Shown: positions 8,078 through 17,187, counted from the first letter of the stretch. The stretch: DNA of 64,000 nucleotides from Bacteroides thetaiotaomicron VPI-5482 (GCF_000011065.1 NC_004663.1:4154001-4218000), one strand, 5' to 3'. Notes: generated by a model not told the origin, from the letters alone. Program-made: numbers and translations.

Positions 8078-10927
8078 TTAGTGTGCTTCGAGCCAGTTCT
8101 TGCCCCAGCCGCAATCTGCTTTCAAGGGAACGTGCATACGGTAAGCGTGTTCCATTTCCTCAATAACGATCTCTTCTACACGTTCTTTTTCGTTGACGGG
8201 CACGCTGAAGTTCAATTCATCGTGTACTTGCAATATCATTTTAGCTTGTATGCCTTCTGTCTGGAATCGCTGATAAATGCGTGCCATTGCTACCTTTATG
8301 ATATCTGCGGCGCTTCCCTGAATCGGTGCGTTGATGGCGTTTCGCTCGGCATAGCCGCGTACAACGGCGTTTCGTGAGTTAATGTCCGGCAAGAAGCGTT
8401 TCCGGTGGAAAATCGTTTCTACATACCCTTTCTCCTGAGCTATCTGGATACTCTTCTCCATATAGGCTTTCACGCTTGGATAAGTTTCGAAATAGCCGTC
8501 GATCAGTTCTTTGGCTTCCTTCCGGTCTACGTTCATTCGCTCTGCAAGGCCAAATACGGAGATGCCGTAGATGATACCGAAGTTGGCGGTTTTCGCTTTG
8601 CGTCGCATATCGGAGTCTACGTCTTTCAGGTCGATCTTATATATTTTGGCAGCTGTAGCTGCGTGGATATCATGATTGCTGAGGAAGGCGTCGATCATAT
8701 TCTTGTCTTCGCTGAGATGTGCCATGATACGAAGTTCTATCTGCGAATAGTCGGCAGAGAAGAACAGGCAGCCTTCGTCAGGGATAAATGCCTTGCGGAT
8801 TTCCTTGCCGTTCTCGTCGCGGATAGGAATATTCTGCAGATTCGGGTTACTGGAGCTGAGGCGTCCGGTAGAGGTGACGGTCTGGTTGAAAGACGTGTGT
8901 ACTCGTCCCGTGCGCGGGTTGATCAGTTGGGGAAGTGCATCGATATAAGTTCCTAGCAGTTTCTTCAGTCCGCGGTGTTCCAGAATCTTTTCTACTACGG
9001 GATGTTTATGCCGAAGGCTTTCGAGCACTTCTTCCGAAGTGACGTACTGACCGGTTTTGGTCTTCTTCGCTTTTTCGATGATTCTTAGTTTGTCAAACAG
9101 TACCTCGCCTACTTGTTTGGGCGAAGCGATATTGAAGGTTTCGCCTGCCAGTTCATAAATCTCCTGCTCGATGCGTTGCATCTGAGCGGTGAAATGAACA
9201 GACGATTGTTTGAGCGCTTCCGTATCCAGCAATACCCCATTCCGTTCTATATTAACCAATACGGGTACAAGCGGCATTTCGATATCATAAAACAAACGTT
9301 CGGCATCGTTCTCTTTCAGTTCTTTCTCCAGGACGTTTTTGAGCTTTAGTGTTACGTCTGCATCTTCGCAGGCATAGCGGTAGATATCCTTCGGGTCGAG
9401 ATCGCGCATGTTTTTCTGGTTCTTCCCTTTCGGACCTATCAGTTCGTCGATGTGGATGGTCTGATAGTGAAGATAGATTTCTGCCAGATAGTCCATTCCA
9501 TGACGAAGTTCCGGTTGAAGAACGTAATGGGCGATCATCGTATCAAAGAGTGCACCTTTCACTTGCACTCCGTAATTTTCAAGAACGATCATGTCGTACT
9601 TGATATTTTGTCCGACTTTCAATGAGTTCTCATTTTCGAAGACCGGACGGAATTCGTTGACGATTTTTAATGCTTCCTCACGATTGTCGGGGACCGGCAC
9701 ATAAAAAGCCTGATTTTCGGTGATAGAGAAACTCATTCCGACTAGTTCGGCGTCCATTGGTTCCGTTCCTGTAGTCTCCGTATCTAACGAGAGAATTTTC
9801 GATGTAAGTAACTTTTGAATGATTTCAGCTCTTTTCTTCTCTGTATCAATGAGTTGGTAGTCGCAATTAAGCGTTTCTAACGTCTCTAGATTCGATTTTT
9901 TGGCTTCGCCTGCCTCATTGCCCGTAAAATTCGCAAATAAATCGCCTTGTATGGCTCCTCCTTCTTCGGGAAAAAGTGGAAGAGGAGAGGGAGCACTTTT
10001 GGCCGTTGCCGTTTTGCTTCCGGTTGCCATTGTTACTCCGCCGGCAGAATTTTCTTTTTTCAGTACCCGGTCGATCAGTGTCCGGAATTCCAGTTCTTCA
10101 AAAATTTGTCGGAGTGAATCTTCGTCTGCCTGTTCGCGGACGAGCTTGTCCATTTCGAGTTGGATAGGAACATCGATTTTGATAGTGGCAAGGAATTTGG
10201 AGAAAGTAATCAATTCCTTATTGGTTTCCACTTTCGTTTTCAAGGCTCCTTTCAGTTGGTCGGTATGTTCCAGCAGATTTTCGATACTTCCGAATTCGGC
10301 GATTAGTTTCTGGGCAGTCTTTTCACCGACACCGGGACAACCAGGGATATTGTCGGAGGCATCGCCCATCAGTCCGAGCATATCGATTACTTGTGCGGGC
10401 GACTGGATATCGAACTTTGCTTTCACTTCTTCGATGCCCATCACTTCAAAACCTCCCGTATGTTTGGGGCGATACATGAATACGTTGTCTGTCACCAGCT
10501 GGCCGTAGTCTTTGTCGGGAGTCATCATATAGGTGGTGATGCCCTGACGTCCGGCTTCAGTGGCGAGAGTTCCGATCACGTCGTCGGCTTCGTATCCTGC
10601 CACTTCCAGAATCGGGATGCGGTAGGCGTGGATGATATCCTTTATAATAGGTACGGAGAGGCGGATAGCTTCCGGAGTTTCTTCACGCTGGGCTTTGTAT
10701 TGCTCGAAAGCTTCGTGGCGGAAGGTAGGGCCGGAGGGGTCGAAGGCTACTCCTATATGTGACGGATTCTCCTTTTTCAGCACCTCTTCGAGGGTATTGA
10801 CAAATCCGAGGATAGCTGAAGTATTGAACCCTTTGGAGTTGATTCTGGGATTCTTGATAAAGGCGTAATAAGCCCGATATATCAGTGCATAAGCGTCTAA
10901 AAGAAATAATTTATTGTCTGACTCCAT
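8078..10927 (-). CDS. polA: DNA polymerase I
   Basis: 949 aa from MESDNKLFLLDAYALIYRAY; a longer start at 10960 was rejected because its added residues do not resemble PolA. Domains in order: 5'-3' flap exonuclease (about 1-300, with AFDPSGPTFRHEAF and a helix-hairpin-helix region GCPGVGEKTAQKLI); 3'-5' proofreading exonuclease (about 340-540, with the metal-binding SLDTETTGTEP and CEDADVTLKL); family A polymerase (motif A DYSQIELRIMAHLSED, motif B region RRKAKTANFGIIYG, motif C VHDELNFSVP). Key exonuclease residues are present, so proofreading should be active. It is used in repair and RNA-primer removal. It is the sole gene before a structured terminator. Confidence 0.97.
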   Translation of the reverse strand: MESDNKLFLLDAYALIYRAYYAFIKNPRINSKGFNTSAILGFVNTLEEVLKKENPSHIGVAFDPSGPTFRHEAFEQYKAQREETPEAIRLSVPIIKDIIHAYRIPILEVAGYEADDVIGTLATEAGRQGITTYMMTPDKDYGQLVTDNVFMYRPKHTGGFEVMGIEEVKAKFDIQSPAQVIDMLGLMGDASDNIPGCPGVGEKTAQKLIAEFGSIENLLEHTDQLKGALKTKVETNKELITFSKFLATIKIDVPIQLEMDKLVREQADEDSLRQIFEELEFRTLIDRVLKKENSAGGVTMATGSKTATAKSAPSPLPLFPEEGGAIQGDLFANFTGNEAGEAKKSNLETLETLNCDYQLIDTEKKRAEIIQKLLTSKILSLDTETTGTEPMDAELVGMSFSITENQAFYVPVPDNREEALKIVNEFRPVFENENSLKVGQNIKYDMIVLENYGVQVKGALFDTMIAHYVLQPELRHGMDYLAEIYLHYQTIHIDELIGPKGKNQKNMRDLDPKDIYRYACEDADVTLKLKNVLEKELKENDAERLFYDIEMPLVPVLVNIERNGVLLDTEALKQSSVHFTAQMQRIEQEIYELAGETFNIASPKQVGEVLFDKLRIIEKAKKTKTGQYVTSEEVLESLRHKHPVVEKILEHRGLKKLLGTYIDALPQLINPRTGRVHTSFNQTVTSTGRLSSSNPNLQNIPIRDENGKEIRKAFIPDEGCLFFSADYSQIELRIMAHLSEDKNMIDAFLSNHDIHAATAAKIYKIDLKDVDSDMRRKAKTANFGIIYGISVFGLAERMNVDRKEAKELIDGYFETYPSVKAYMEKSIQIAQEKGYVETIFHRKRFLPDINSRNAVVRGYAERNAINAPIQGSAADIIKVAMARIYQRFQTEGIQAKMILQVHDELNFSVPVNEKERVEEIVIEEMEHAYRMHVPLKADCGWGKNWLEAH

Positions 10928-10988
10928 AGATTTAATTAATTTTTCATGGTAAAAGTACAAAAAAATACCGTATTAAGCGTTTTATTAT

Positions 10989-10996
10989 TACTTTTG
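10989..10996 (+). promoter_or_regulatory. -7 element of the polyprenyl synthase promoter
   Basis: TACTTTTG matches TAnnTTTG 20 bp before the ATG at 11016, giving a very short leader. No TTG is seen at the expected -33 position. Confidence 0.5.
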
Positions 10997-11015
10997 TGCT
11001 CAAATAGTGTTGTGA

Positions 11016-11990
11016 ATGGATAGTATCTCTCTTATCAAAACCCCGATAGAAGCGGAACTGGAGGATTTTAAGGCTCTTTTTGACACCCCTCTTTCCGATT
11101 CGAATGCATTGCTCGACAGCGTAATAACTCATATACGCAAGAGGAATGGCAAGATGATGCGTCCTATTCTTGTCTTATTGGTAGCACGCCTTTATGGGGC
11201 TGTGACTCCTGCCACCCTTCATGCGGCAGTTTCTTTGGAATTGCTTCATACAGCCAGTTTGGTGCACGACGATGTAGTCGATGAAAGTACCGAGCGTCGC
11301 GGTCAGCTTTCGGTAAATGCTATATTTAATAATAAGGTATCTGTACTGGCGGGTGATTATCTGCTGGCTACAAGCCTTGTGCACGCGGAGCAGACTAATA
11401 ATTATGAGATTATCCGTCTGGTATCTTCGCTGGGGCAGAAACTAGCTGAAGGAGAGTTGCTTCAACTTTCGAATGTAAGTAATCATAGCTTTTCGGAGGA
11501 AGTTTATTTTGACGTAATACGTAAGAAAACAGCGGCTCTTTTTGCCGCTTGTGCCGAGGCGGCTGCCTTGTCAGTGCAGGTGGGTGAGGAGGAAGTCGCT
11601 TTTGCCCGTCTGTTGGGCGAATATATTGGTATCTGTTTTCAGATTAAGGATGATATTTTCGATTACTTTGATAGCAAGAAGATCGGCAAACCGACTGGTA
11701 ATGATATGCTGGAAGGTAAGCTGACGCTGCCTGCCCTGTATGCATTGAATACAACGAAAGATGCGTGGGCGGAACAGATAGCGTTCAAGGTGAAGGAAGG
11801 TACGGCAACTCCTGATGAAATCGTACGTCTGATTGAGTTTACCAAAGATAATGGAGGTATTGAATATGCCTGTCGTACAATAGAACAATATAAAAAGAAG
11901 GCCTTTGATTTGCTGGCTGCCTTGCCGGATTCAAATATTTGCCTTGCCCTGCGGACTTATCTGGATTACGTGGTCGCCCGTGAGAAATAA
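11016..11990 (+). CDS. ispB: Trans-polyprenyl diphosphate synthase (octaprenyl type)
   Basis: 324 aa, the usual length for long-chain E-prenyl diphosphate synthases. The first aspartate-rich motif is in LVHDDVVDESTERRGQ (DDxxD region) and the second in IKDDIFDYFDS. It condenses isopentenyl diphosphate onto an allylic primer to make the side chain of menaquinone. It is the only plus-strand gene in this housekeeping block and diverges from polA. Its stop codon directly abuts the stop of the convergent DUF1266 gene, with no space for a terminator between them. Chain length cannot be read confidently from sequence, so the symbol follows family usage. Confidence 0.88.
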   Translation: MDSISLIKTPIEAELEDFKALFDTPLSDSNALLDSVITHIRKRNGKMMRPILVLLVARLYGAVTPATLHAAVSLELLHTASLVHDDVVDESTERRGQLSVNAIFNNKVSVLAGDYLLATSLVHAEQTNNYEIIRLVSSLGQKLAEGELLQLSNVSNHSFSEEVYFDVIRKKTAALFAACAEAAALSVQVGEEEVAFARLLGEYIGICFQIKDDIFDYFDSKKIGKPTGNDMLEGKLTLPALYALNTTKDAWAEQIAFKVKEGTATPDEIVRLIEFTKDNGGIEYACRTIEQYKKKAFDLLAALPDSNICLALRTYLDYVVAREK

Positions 11991-12671
11991 CTACTCCCCA
12001 CTGTTCCTGAGCAGAGAGTAACACAGGATTAATTCCTCCCAATCTTCAATTTTATTCGATTTCATCGCTCCTCCGATGAGGAAACTTTTGTCTATTTCTT
12101 CCGGTGTGCGGAGGATTTCGGAACATAACGTGCTCGCCTGTTCGATGTATTCCCATGCTTGTTCTTTGGTGATGTAGCCGCAGTCTTTGGCAGCCCGGGC
12201 CAGCCCGACAACTTGTGCCATATCCCATCCGATCACTCCTCTCTCTAAGTCGTTAATCCATACAATCGGCTCTCCTCTTTCTTCTATATACTCTTTGAAT
12301 TTGTATAGATTTCTGCCCTGTTGAATGAATCGGTCTACTCCGTAGAAGCGTTCGCGGATGGTGTTTTCAAACTGGTTTAGGTTTTCGGTAGAGAGTAAAT
12401 AGGGGACCATAATAGAATAGGAGGCTCTGTCGCCTTCGTTGATGAGGAATAGGAATAGCTGGCAGGAAGAAATTGCATCTGTGCAATGGAACTTATCTGA
12501 TAATAGTTTACTTAGTTTTTCCGGGTGTACTCCGGTTTCCATACAGTTAAGATAGAAGCCATCCAGTGCAGCCTCCATATAACCGATGCGCAGACCTTGT
12601 TTCTTTCTGGTGCCGAGTATCAGATTTAAGGGGTTATGGTTAAAACGTAAGTTCTTTGTGTGTGACTTCAT
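11991..12671 (-). CDS. DUF1266 domain protein
   Basis: 226 aa, cytoplasmic, no signal peptide or membrane segment. The C-terminal part has VIGWDMAQVVGLARAAKDCGYITKEQAWEYIEQ, here cited only as its core WDMAQVVGLARAAKDCGYI, which matches the DUF1266 signature (WD..RaV.LaR....GYi...eAw). The function of the family is unknown. Upstream, at 12705-12785, is a long hairpin followed by a T-run on this strand that could attenuate transcription into the gene. The stop is flush against the stop of the convergent polyprenyl synthase gene. Confidence 0.6.
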   Translation of the reverse strand: MKSHTKNLRFNHNPLNLILGTRKKQGLRIGYMEAALDGFYLNCMETGVHPEKLSKLLSDKFHCTDAISSCQLFLFLINEGDRASYSIMVPYLLSTENLNQFENTIRERFYGVDRFIQQGRNLYKFKEYIEERGEPIVWINDLERGVIGWDMAQVVGLARAAKDCGYITKEQAWEYIEQASTLCSEILRTPEEIDKSFLIGGAMKSNKIEDWEELILCYSLLRNSGE

Positions 12672-12704
12672 TTTATACTTTTTCGCTTATGGTTAACTAA
12701 AAAA

Positions 12705-12785
12705 AGCGTGAGAACTGCTGCTATATGTCTTTTCCTGGGGCTTCGGCAAGCCGTTATGATGACATAAAAGCAACAGTCTCACGCT
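12705..12785 (-). ncRNA. Long hairpin with T-run: candidate small RNA or attenuator
   Basis: About 25-bp imperfect arms (12705-12729 and 12761-12785) enclose a smaller stem GGCTT/AAGCC around 12740-12752. On the minus strand the outer stem is followed by seven Ts (12699-12705), an intrinsic-terminator design. A TACTTTTG element (minus strand, 12801-12808) would start transcription just before the hairpin, giving an RNA of roughly 90 nt. It could be an independent small RNA or the leader of the DUF1266 gene. A third copy of GCGTGAGAC at 12822-12830 could offer alternative pairing to GTCTCACGC at 12776-12784. Confidence 0.45.
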
Positions 12786-12800
12786 CCGTTCGATATATAA

Positions 12801-12808
12801 CAAAAGTA
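12801..12808 (-). promoter_or_regulatory. Possible -7 element before the hairpin
   Basis: TACTTTTG on the minus strand matches TAnnTTTG. No TTG is found at -33, so this is a moderate prediction. It lies about 130 bp before the DUF1266 start and immediately upstream of the hairpin. Confidence 0.4.
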
Positions 12809-13000
12809 TATACATGAAGGTGCGTGAGACCCGTTTGCTTATTACCACTCATAACTTTGAATTTTGCCGAATTCCAGGAATCAGGTAATAAAAGAAACGT
12901 TCTCTAATACAGATGATTAACTATGTTAGCATAGCTACATCTATGACAAAGATAATGAAAATAATGGTTTTGTCCATAAGTATCTTTAGTTTTTATTATA

Positions 13001-13050
13001 TAAAAAATACCGCGCTTCCTTCCATAGGAACGGAAGGTGAAGCGCGGTAC
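13001..13050 (-). terminator. deoC terminator
   Basis: TACCGCGCTTC (13008-13018) pairs with GAAGCGCGGTA (13039-13049), extended by an inner CCTTCC/GGAAGG stem. On the minus strand it is followed by a run of six Ts. It ends the mazG-like/deoC transcript. Confidence 0.88.
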
Positions 13051-13077
13051 GGCATACTTGATTGCTAATGTAATTCC

Positions 13078-13980
13078 TTAGAAGAATTTGATCTCTTCGC
13101 CCTTGATATCGGAGAGAAGCAAATTGGCCAAACGACTGGTACCCAGACGGAACAATCGGTTGTTCAGCCATTCTTCGCCTAATATTTCTTTCACAATAGT
13201 GTAATAAATGATTGCATCATGGACGGTGTTGATGCCTCCTGCCGGTTTGAAGCCGATCTTGTTGTTTGTTTTTTGATAGTACTCCTTGATAGCTTCGCAC
13301 ATCACATAAGCGGCTTCCGGGGTAGCGGCAGGCTGTTGCTTTCCGGTCGATGTCTTGATGAAATCTGCACCCGAATACATGGATAGGATAGAGGCTTTCT
13401 TGATGTTGGAGGCGGTTTTCAAAGCACCTGTCTCGAGGATTACCTTGAGGTGGCGTTCCTTGCAGACTTCTTTTAATTCCTGAATTTCTTCGCACATTGT
13501 TTCGTAGTCACCGCTCAGGAATTTACCGATAGAGATAACAATATCTATTTCGTCCGCACCGTCAGCGATAGCCAGTGCCGTTTCCGCTACTTTCACTTCG
13601 ATGAAAGTCTGAGAAGAAGGGAACCCGCCCGAAACACAAGCGATATTGATGCCATCTACTTGCAGTGTATTCTTTACAATATCCGCGAAATTGGGGTATA
13701 CGCAGATGGCAGCGACGTTCTTCATATCGGGGAATTCATTGTCGAACTCATTCACTTTTTCGGTGAAATGCATCACGCTTTCATCGCTGTCCGTGCTGTT
13801 CAGCGTGGTCAGGTCGATGCAGTTGAACAGGAGTTTCTTGACTTCTTCCGTATTGTTTTCCGGCACTTTCTTTTCAATCAGGTCAGCCACCCGAGCCTGT
13901 ATGTCTGCATCGCTCAGATTGGTGTTATACTTTGCCAATGCGGCATCATACTTGTTGGATTGTGAGCTATTCTCTTCCAT
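13078..13980 (-). CDS. deoC: Deoxyribose-phosphate aldolase
   Basis: 300 aa, at the longer end for the class I DeoC family. It cleaves 2-deoxyribose 5-phosphate to glyceraldehyde 3-phosphate and acetaldehyde in nucleoside salvage. TIM-barrel motifs: VAAICVYPNFADIV, the Schiff-base lysine region LKVILETGAL, the proton-relay lysine in FIKTSTGKQ, and GFKPAGGIN. It overlaps the upstream MazG-like gene by 14 bp, so the two are probably one operon, followed by a strong terminator. Confidence 0.95.
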   Translation of the reverse strand: MEENSSQSNKYDAALAKYNTNLSDADIQARVADLIEKKVPENNTEEVKKLLFNCIDLTTLNSTDSDESVMHFTEKVNEFDNEFPDMKNVAAICVYPNFADIVKNTLQVDGINIACVSGGFPSSQTFIEVKVAETALAIADGADEIDIVISIGKFLSGDYETMCEEIQELKEVCKERHLKVILETGALKTASNIKKASILSMYSGADFIKTSTGKQQPAATPEAAYVMCEAIKEYYQKTNNKIGFKPAGGINTVHDAIIYYTIVKEILGEEWLNNRLFRLGTSRLANLLLSDIKGEEIKFF

Positions 13981-14305
13981 GATCGTTCAGTTTTGGGTTA
14001 TTGATATGTCTTTTATTATCTCGTTTCGTTTTCTTTTCCAGGCTTTCCCTGAAGGCTTTGGTGATGTCTACGCCTGTCTGGTTGGCGATACACAGGAGCA
14101 CCCATAAGATGTCTGCTATTTCTTCGTCAAGGTTGTCTTTCTCGCCTTCTTTGAAAGACTGGTCGCCGTATTTGCGGGCCATGACACGGGCTAATTCTCC
14201 GACTTCTTCAGTCAGTACGGCCATATTTGTCAATTCGCTGAAGTAGCGGACACCGTATGTCTTTATCCATTTGTCTACTTCTTTTTGAGCTTCTTCCAGG
14301 GTCAT
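13967..14305 (-). CDS. MazG-like nucleotide pyrophosphohydrolase
   Basis: 112 aa single MazG domain. The metal-binding pattern is visible: EEVGELARVMAR followed by LDEEIADILWVLLCIAN, the ExxE...ExxD arrangement of all-alpha NTP pyrophosphatases. It should hydrolyse nucleoside triphosphates, perhaps non-canonical ones, to the monophosphate and pyrophosphate. It overlaps the start of deoC by 14 bp. The association with a deoxynucleoside catabolic gene suggests nucleotide-pool cleaning or salvage, which is inference. Confidence 0.85.
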   Translation of the reverse strand: MTLEEAQKEVDKWIKTYGVRYFSELTNMAVLTEEVGELARVMARKYGDQSFKEGEKDNLDEEIADILWVLLCIANQTGVDITKAFRESLEKKTKRDNKRHINNPKLNDHGRE

Positions 14306-14393
14306 AATTGCTGTTGGTTTATGATGATTAGTTTGATGTTTAGAGCCTGTTTATCACTCTTCGAAGAGCTTTACCGGCTTTTTCATCAAGGTT

Positions 14394-14846
14394 TTACTCT
14401 TTATTTTTGGTGTCCATACATATAGTAACAGGACCGTCATTTAAAAGTTCAACTTTCATGTCCGCTCCGAAAGTTCCTGTGCCGATTTCTTTTCCCAGCG
14501 CCCTGCTCAGGTCTTTGCAGAACCGTTCGTAGAGTGGGACAGATATCTCCGGCTTGGCGGCTTTGATGTATGACGGACGGTTGCCCTTCTTGGTAGAAGC
14601 GTGCAACGTGAACTGACTGATGACCAGAATTTCACCTCCATCTTCCAGGATCGACTTGTTCATTACTCCGCTTTCATCGTCAAAAATACGCAGATTTACT
14701 ATCTTTTTGCAGAGCCAGTCTATATCTTCCTGTCCGTCGGATTCTTCAATGCCGACTAATATCAGCATCCCTTTTCCAATGGAAGACTTGCACTGTCCTT
14801 CGATGGTTACTGATGCGTGGCTTACTCGTTGTACAACTATTCTCAT
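14394..14846 (-). CDS. dtd: D-aminoacyl-tRNA deacylase
   Basis: 150 aa from MRIVVQRVSHASVTIEGQ, the standard DTD N-terminus; a longer frame beginning at 14885 was rejected because that ATG overlaps the -7 promoter element. It hydrolyses D-aminoacyl-tRNAs (and glycyl-tRNA-Ala). Family motifs SQFTLHA (active-site threonine region) and NDGPVTI (the Gly-cisPro region) are intact. The 88-bp gap to the MazG-like gene contains a 12-bp palindrome CTCTTCGAAGAG (14357-14368). Confidence 0.94.
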   Translation of the reverse strand: MRIVVQRVSHASVTIEGQCKSSIGKGMLILVGIEESDGQEDIDWLCKKIVNLRIFDDESGVMNKSILEDGGEILVISQFTLHASTKKGNRPSYIKAAKPEISVPLYERFCKDLSRALGKEIGTGTFGADMKVELLNDGPVTICMDTKNKE

Positions 14847-14882
14847 TGATATTTTCTCTATTCTATTGAATGTTACGAAAGG

Positions 14883-14890
14883 CAAATTTA
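14883..14890 (-). promoter_or_regulatory. -7 element of the dtd promoter
   Basis: TAAATTTG on the minus strand matches TAnnTTTG 36 bp before the dtd start at 14846. -33 is not well conserved. It supports the shorter dtd start. Confidence 0.5.
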
Positions 14891-14937
14891 CGAAATTAAG
14901 AAGAAAAAACGATGGATTGGAAGGAAATATTATAGGA

Positions 14938-14962
14938 GATAAGTATTAGGTATTAAGTATTA
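14938..14962 (+). repeat. Short TATTAGGTATTAAGTATTA repeat
   Basis: Three near-copies of a TATTA(G/A)GTATTA-like unit in tandem. The same kind of AGGTATTAG unit recurs at 20174-20310 upstream of the first ECF sigma gene. Confidence 0.4.
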
Positions 14963-15160
14963 ACCGTAGCTGTCATTCGGAAGCGTGTCTGTCTGTTGTG
15001 CAGAAGCATATCTATTAGGACGACAGATGTATTTGCCTCATAACTTGATTGAGTTTGCCTTAGAACCGTATAGACATGAACATAAACTCTATAACATTAC
15101 CGGTAGTACTCTATGTGGTTAGAAATCAATGGTATATAGTTTCCTATGATTTCTTTTAAT

Positions 15161-15242
15161 GGAAACTGTCGTTTCCCGGCGAGGGAACGGCCGTTCCTTT
15201 TAATGGAAACGACCGTTCCTTTTAAAGGGAACTGGCGTTTCC
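15161..15242. repeat. Array of four GGAAAC/GTTTCC palindromes, about 22-bp period
   Basis: Four inverted repeats: 15161-15176, 15184-15197 (a perfect 14-bp palindrome GGAACGGCCGTTCC), 15205-15219 and 15228-15242, starting 21-23 bp apart. They are joined by AT-rich linkers such as TTTTAAT, and a partial fifth unit follows to about 15258. The array sits in the 484-bp gap between uvrC and dtd (14847-15330). Apart from the dtd -7 element and the TATTA repeat, I see no gene in that gap. Confidence 0.75.
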
Positions 15243-15330
15243 TCCGAGGAAACTAACGCTTGCCCCATATGATACTGATACTTGATTTATATGGACTAAC
15301 AATTTAGCGTATAGCCACATAGAAGTGAGC

Positions 15331-17160
15331 CTATTCGTTGCTTAACCCTTTTTTTACAGTCTGAGCCTTCACTTCTCCTATGACCTTTGCGATTTCTTCA
15401 AGGGATGCCTCTTTGATTCGTTTTACGCTTTTAAACTCCTTCAATAGGGCTGTTTTTGTCTTTTCTCCAATCCCTTTAATGCTATCCAGAGCCGATGCGA
15501 CCTGTCGCTTGCTGCGCTTGTCGCGGTGGAAAGTAATCGCAAAACGGTGTACTTCATCCTGAATCTGCGTCAGCAGACGGAATAAAGAACTTTGTTGTTT
15601 GATCCCAATCGTCTGTGCGGGAAACCCGAAAAGTAGCTCTGACGTGCGATGCTTATTATCCTTAGCCAAACCGGCAATCGGAATATTCAGATGCAGTTCA
15701 TCCTCGATTACTTCTCTGACGACTTCCATTTGTCCTTTACCACCATCGGTAATAATCAGGTCGGGAAGGGGAGAATTTTCTTCAATGGCGCGCTGATAAC
15801 GTCGTCTGACCACCTCTTTCATGGAAGCGTAATCATCCGGTCCCACGACCGTCTTAATATTGTATTTACGGTAATCTTTCTTCGATGGTTTCGCCTTTTT
15901 GAATACTACGCAGGCAGCTACGGCATCCGATCCTTGTATATTCGAGTTATCGAAACATTCAATCTGCAAAGGTGGCTTGTCTAAATGCAGTTCGTTTTGT
16001 ATTTCTTTCAGCAGACGCATACTGCGCTGCTCCGGGTTCAGTTTCTCGGCTTGTTTCAATCGGTCGGCCTTATATTGCTTCACATTTAGGATAGAAAGAT
16101 CGAGCAGTTTTTTCTTATCTCCCCTTTGAGGAACGGTGAAAACGACATTATTCAACTCCAGATCAAGTTCGAAAGGAACAATAATCTCCCGTGAATGGCT
16201 CTTGTAGCGCTCCCGCATTTCAATAATGCCTAGCGTCAGTAACTCTTCTTTCGATTCATTTAGCTTCTTCTTGTACTCAAAGGTGAATGCCTGATTGATG
16301 GCGCCATTGGTGATGTGCAGATAGTTGACGAAAGCCGAATTTGAATCGTCTTCTTCGATGGAAAAGACGTCGATATTGTGCAGGACAGAACTTACTACCT
16401 CCGATTTAGACCGGTAATTCTCTATCAGCAGATACTTCTCCTTAATCTTCTGAGCCTCTTCAAACTTCATTTCATTGGCCAGTTCCTGCATCTTTTCTAC
16501 CAGCATACGGCTAATATCCTGCGTATTTCCTTTCAAAATCTCTTTGATTTCATCGATGTTCTTCAGATAATCCTCGTGCGATTGCAGTCCAACGCATGGT
16601 CCGGCGCACTTCTTGATGTGATACTCCAGACAAACCTTGAACTTTCCCGCCCGTATGTTCTCCGGAGAAAGGTTCAGATTGCAGGTACGCAACGGGTATA
16701 GATGCTTGATCAGGTCGAGCACCGCATACATCGAAGGAAGGTGGCTGTAGGGACCATAATAAGAAGAACCGTTTTTGATAATCTTTCGAGTCCTGAAAAT
16801 GCGTGGAAAGTATTCATTCTGCACGCAGATGGAAGGGTAGGTCTTGTCGTCCTTCAGCAATACATTGTAGCGGGGCTTATATTTCTTGATCAGATTGTTT
16901 TCCAGCAATAATGCATCTTCTTCGGTGTTAACAACGATGTAACGGATATCGGCAATCTTGCTGACCAATACTCGTGTCTTGCCGGGTTCATGCTCTTTGC
17001 TGAAGTAAGAATATACCCTTTTTTTTAGGTTTTTAGCCTTTCCAACGTATATAATAGTCCCTTCTGTGTTCAGATACTGATAGACTCCCGGCTTTTCGGG
17101 CAGGTTGGCTACAATACCTCTCAGATATTCATTCGTTTTGGCTTCCGGTTCTGTATTCAT
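15331..17160 (-). CDS. uvrC: Excinuclease ABC subunit C
   Basis: 609 aa from MNTEPEAKTNEYLRGIVANL; an upstream start at 17220 was rejected because it lies in the apt terminator. It makes the 3' and 5' incisions in nucleotide excision repair. The N-terminal GIY-YIG nuclease is visible (GVYQYLNTEG..IIYVGKAKNLKKRV), then a UVR region (about 205-240), the central RNase H-like endonuclease (IECFDNSNIQGSDAVAACVV, DLIITDGGKGQMEV, HRDKRSKRQ) and C-terminal helix-hairpin-helix repeats (LDSIKGIGEKTKTALLKEF). It shares strand and spacing with apt and mnmG but has a terminator between. Confidence 0.97.
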   Translation of the reverse strand: MNTEPEAKTNEYLRGIVANLPEKPGVYQYLNTEGTIIYVGKAKNLKKRVYSYFSKEHEPGKTRVLVSKIADIRYIVVNTEEDALLLENNLIKKYKPRYNVLLKDDKTYPSICVQNEYFPRIFRTRKIIKNGSSYYGPYSHLPSMYAVLDLIKHLYPLRTCNLNLSPENIRAGKFKVCLEYHIKKCAGPCVGLQSHEDYLKNIDEIKEILKGNTQDISRMLVEKMQELANEMKFEEAQKIKEKYLLIENYRSKSEVVSSVLHNIDVFSIEEDDSNSAFVNYLHITNGAINQAFTFEYKKKLNESKEELLTLGIIEMRERYKSHSREIIVPFELDLELNNVVFTVPQRGDKKKLLDLSILNVKQYKADRLKQAEKLNPEQRSMRLLKEIQNELHLDKPPLQIECFDNSNIQGSDAVAACVVFKKAKPSKKDYRKYNIKTVVGPDDYASMKEVVRRRYQRAIEENSPLPDLIITDGGKGQMEVVREVIEDELHLNIPIAGLAKDNKHRTSELLFGFPAQTIGIKQQSSLFRLLTQIQDEVHRFAITFHRDKRSKRQVASALDSIKGIGEKTKTALLKEFKSVKRIKEASLEEIAKVIGEVKAQTVKKGLSNE

Positions 17161-17187
17161 AATCGTTATAGATGAAATAGCGGGAAA

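Noticed and set aside
12705..12785. Insertion sequence or MITE as the first explanation of the hairpin
   Set aside because: No target-site duplication is seen, and the T-run placed exactly after the stem on one strand fits a terminator better. It is kept as an alternative.
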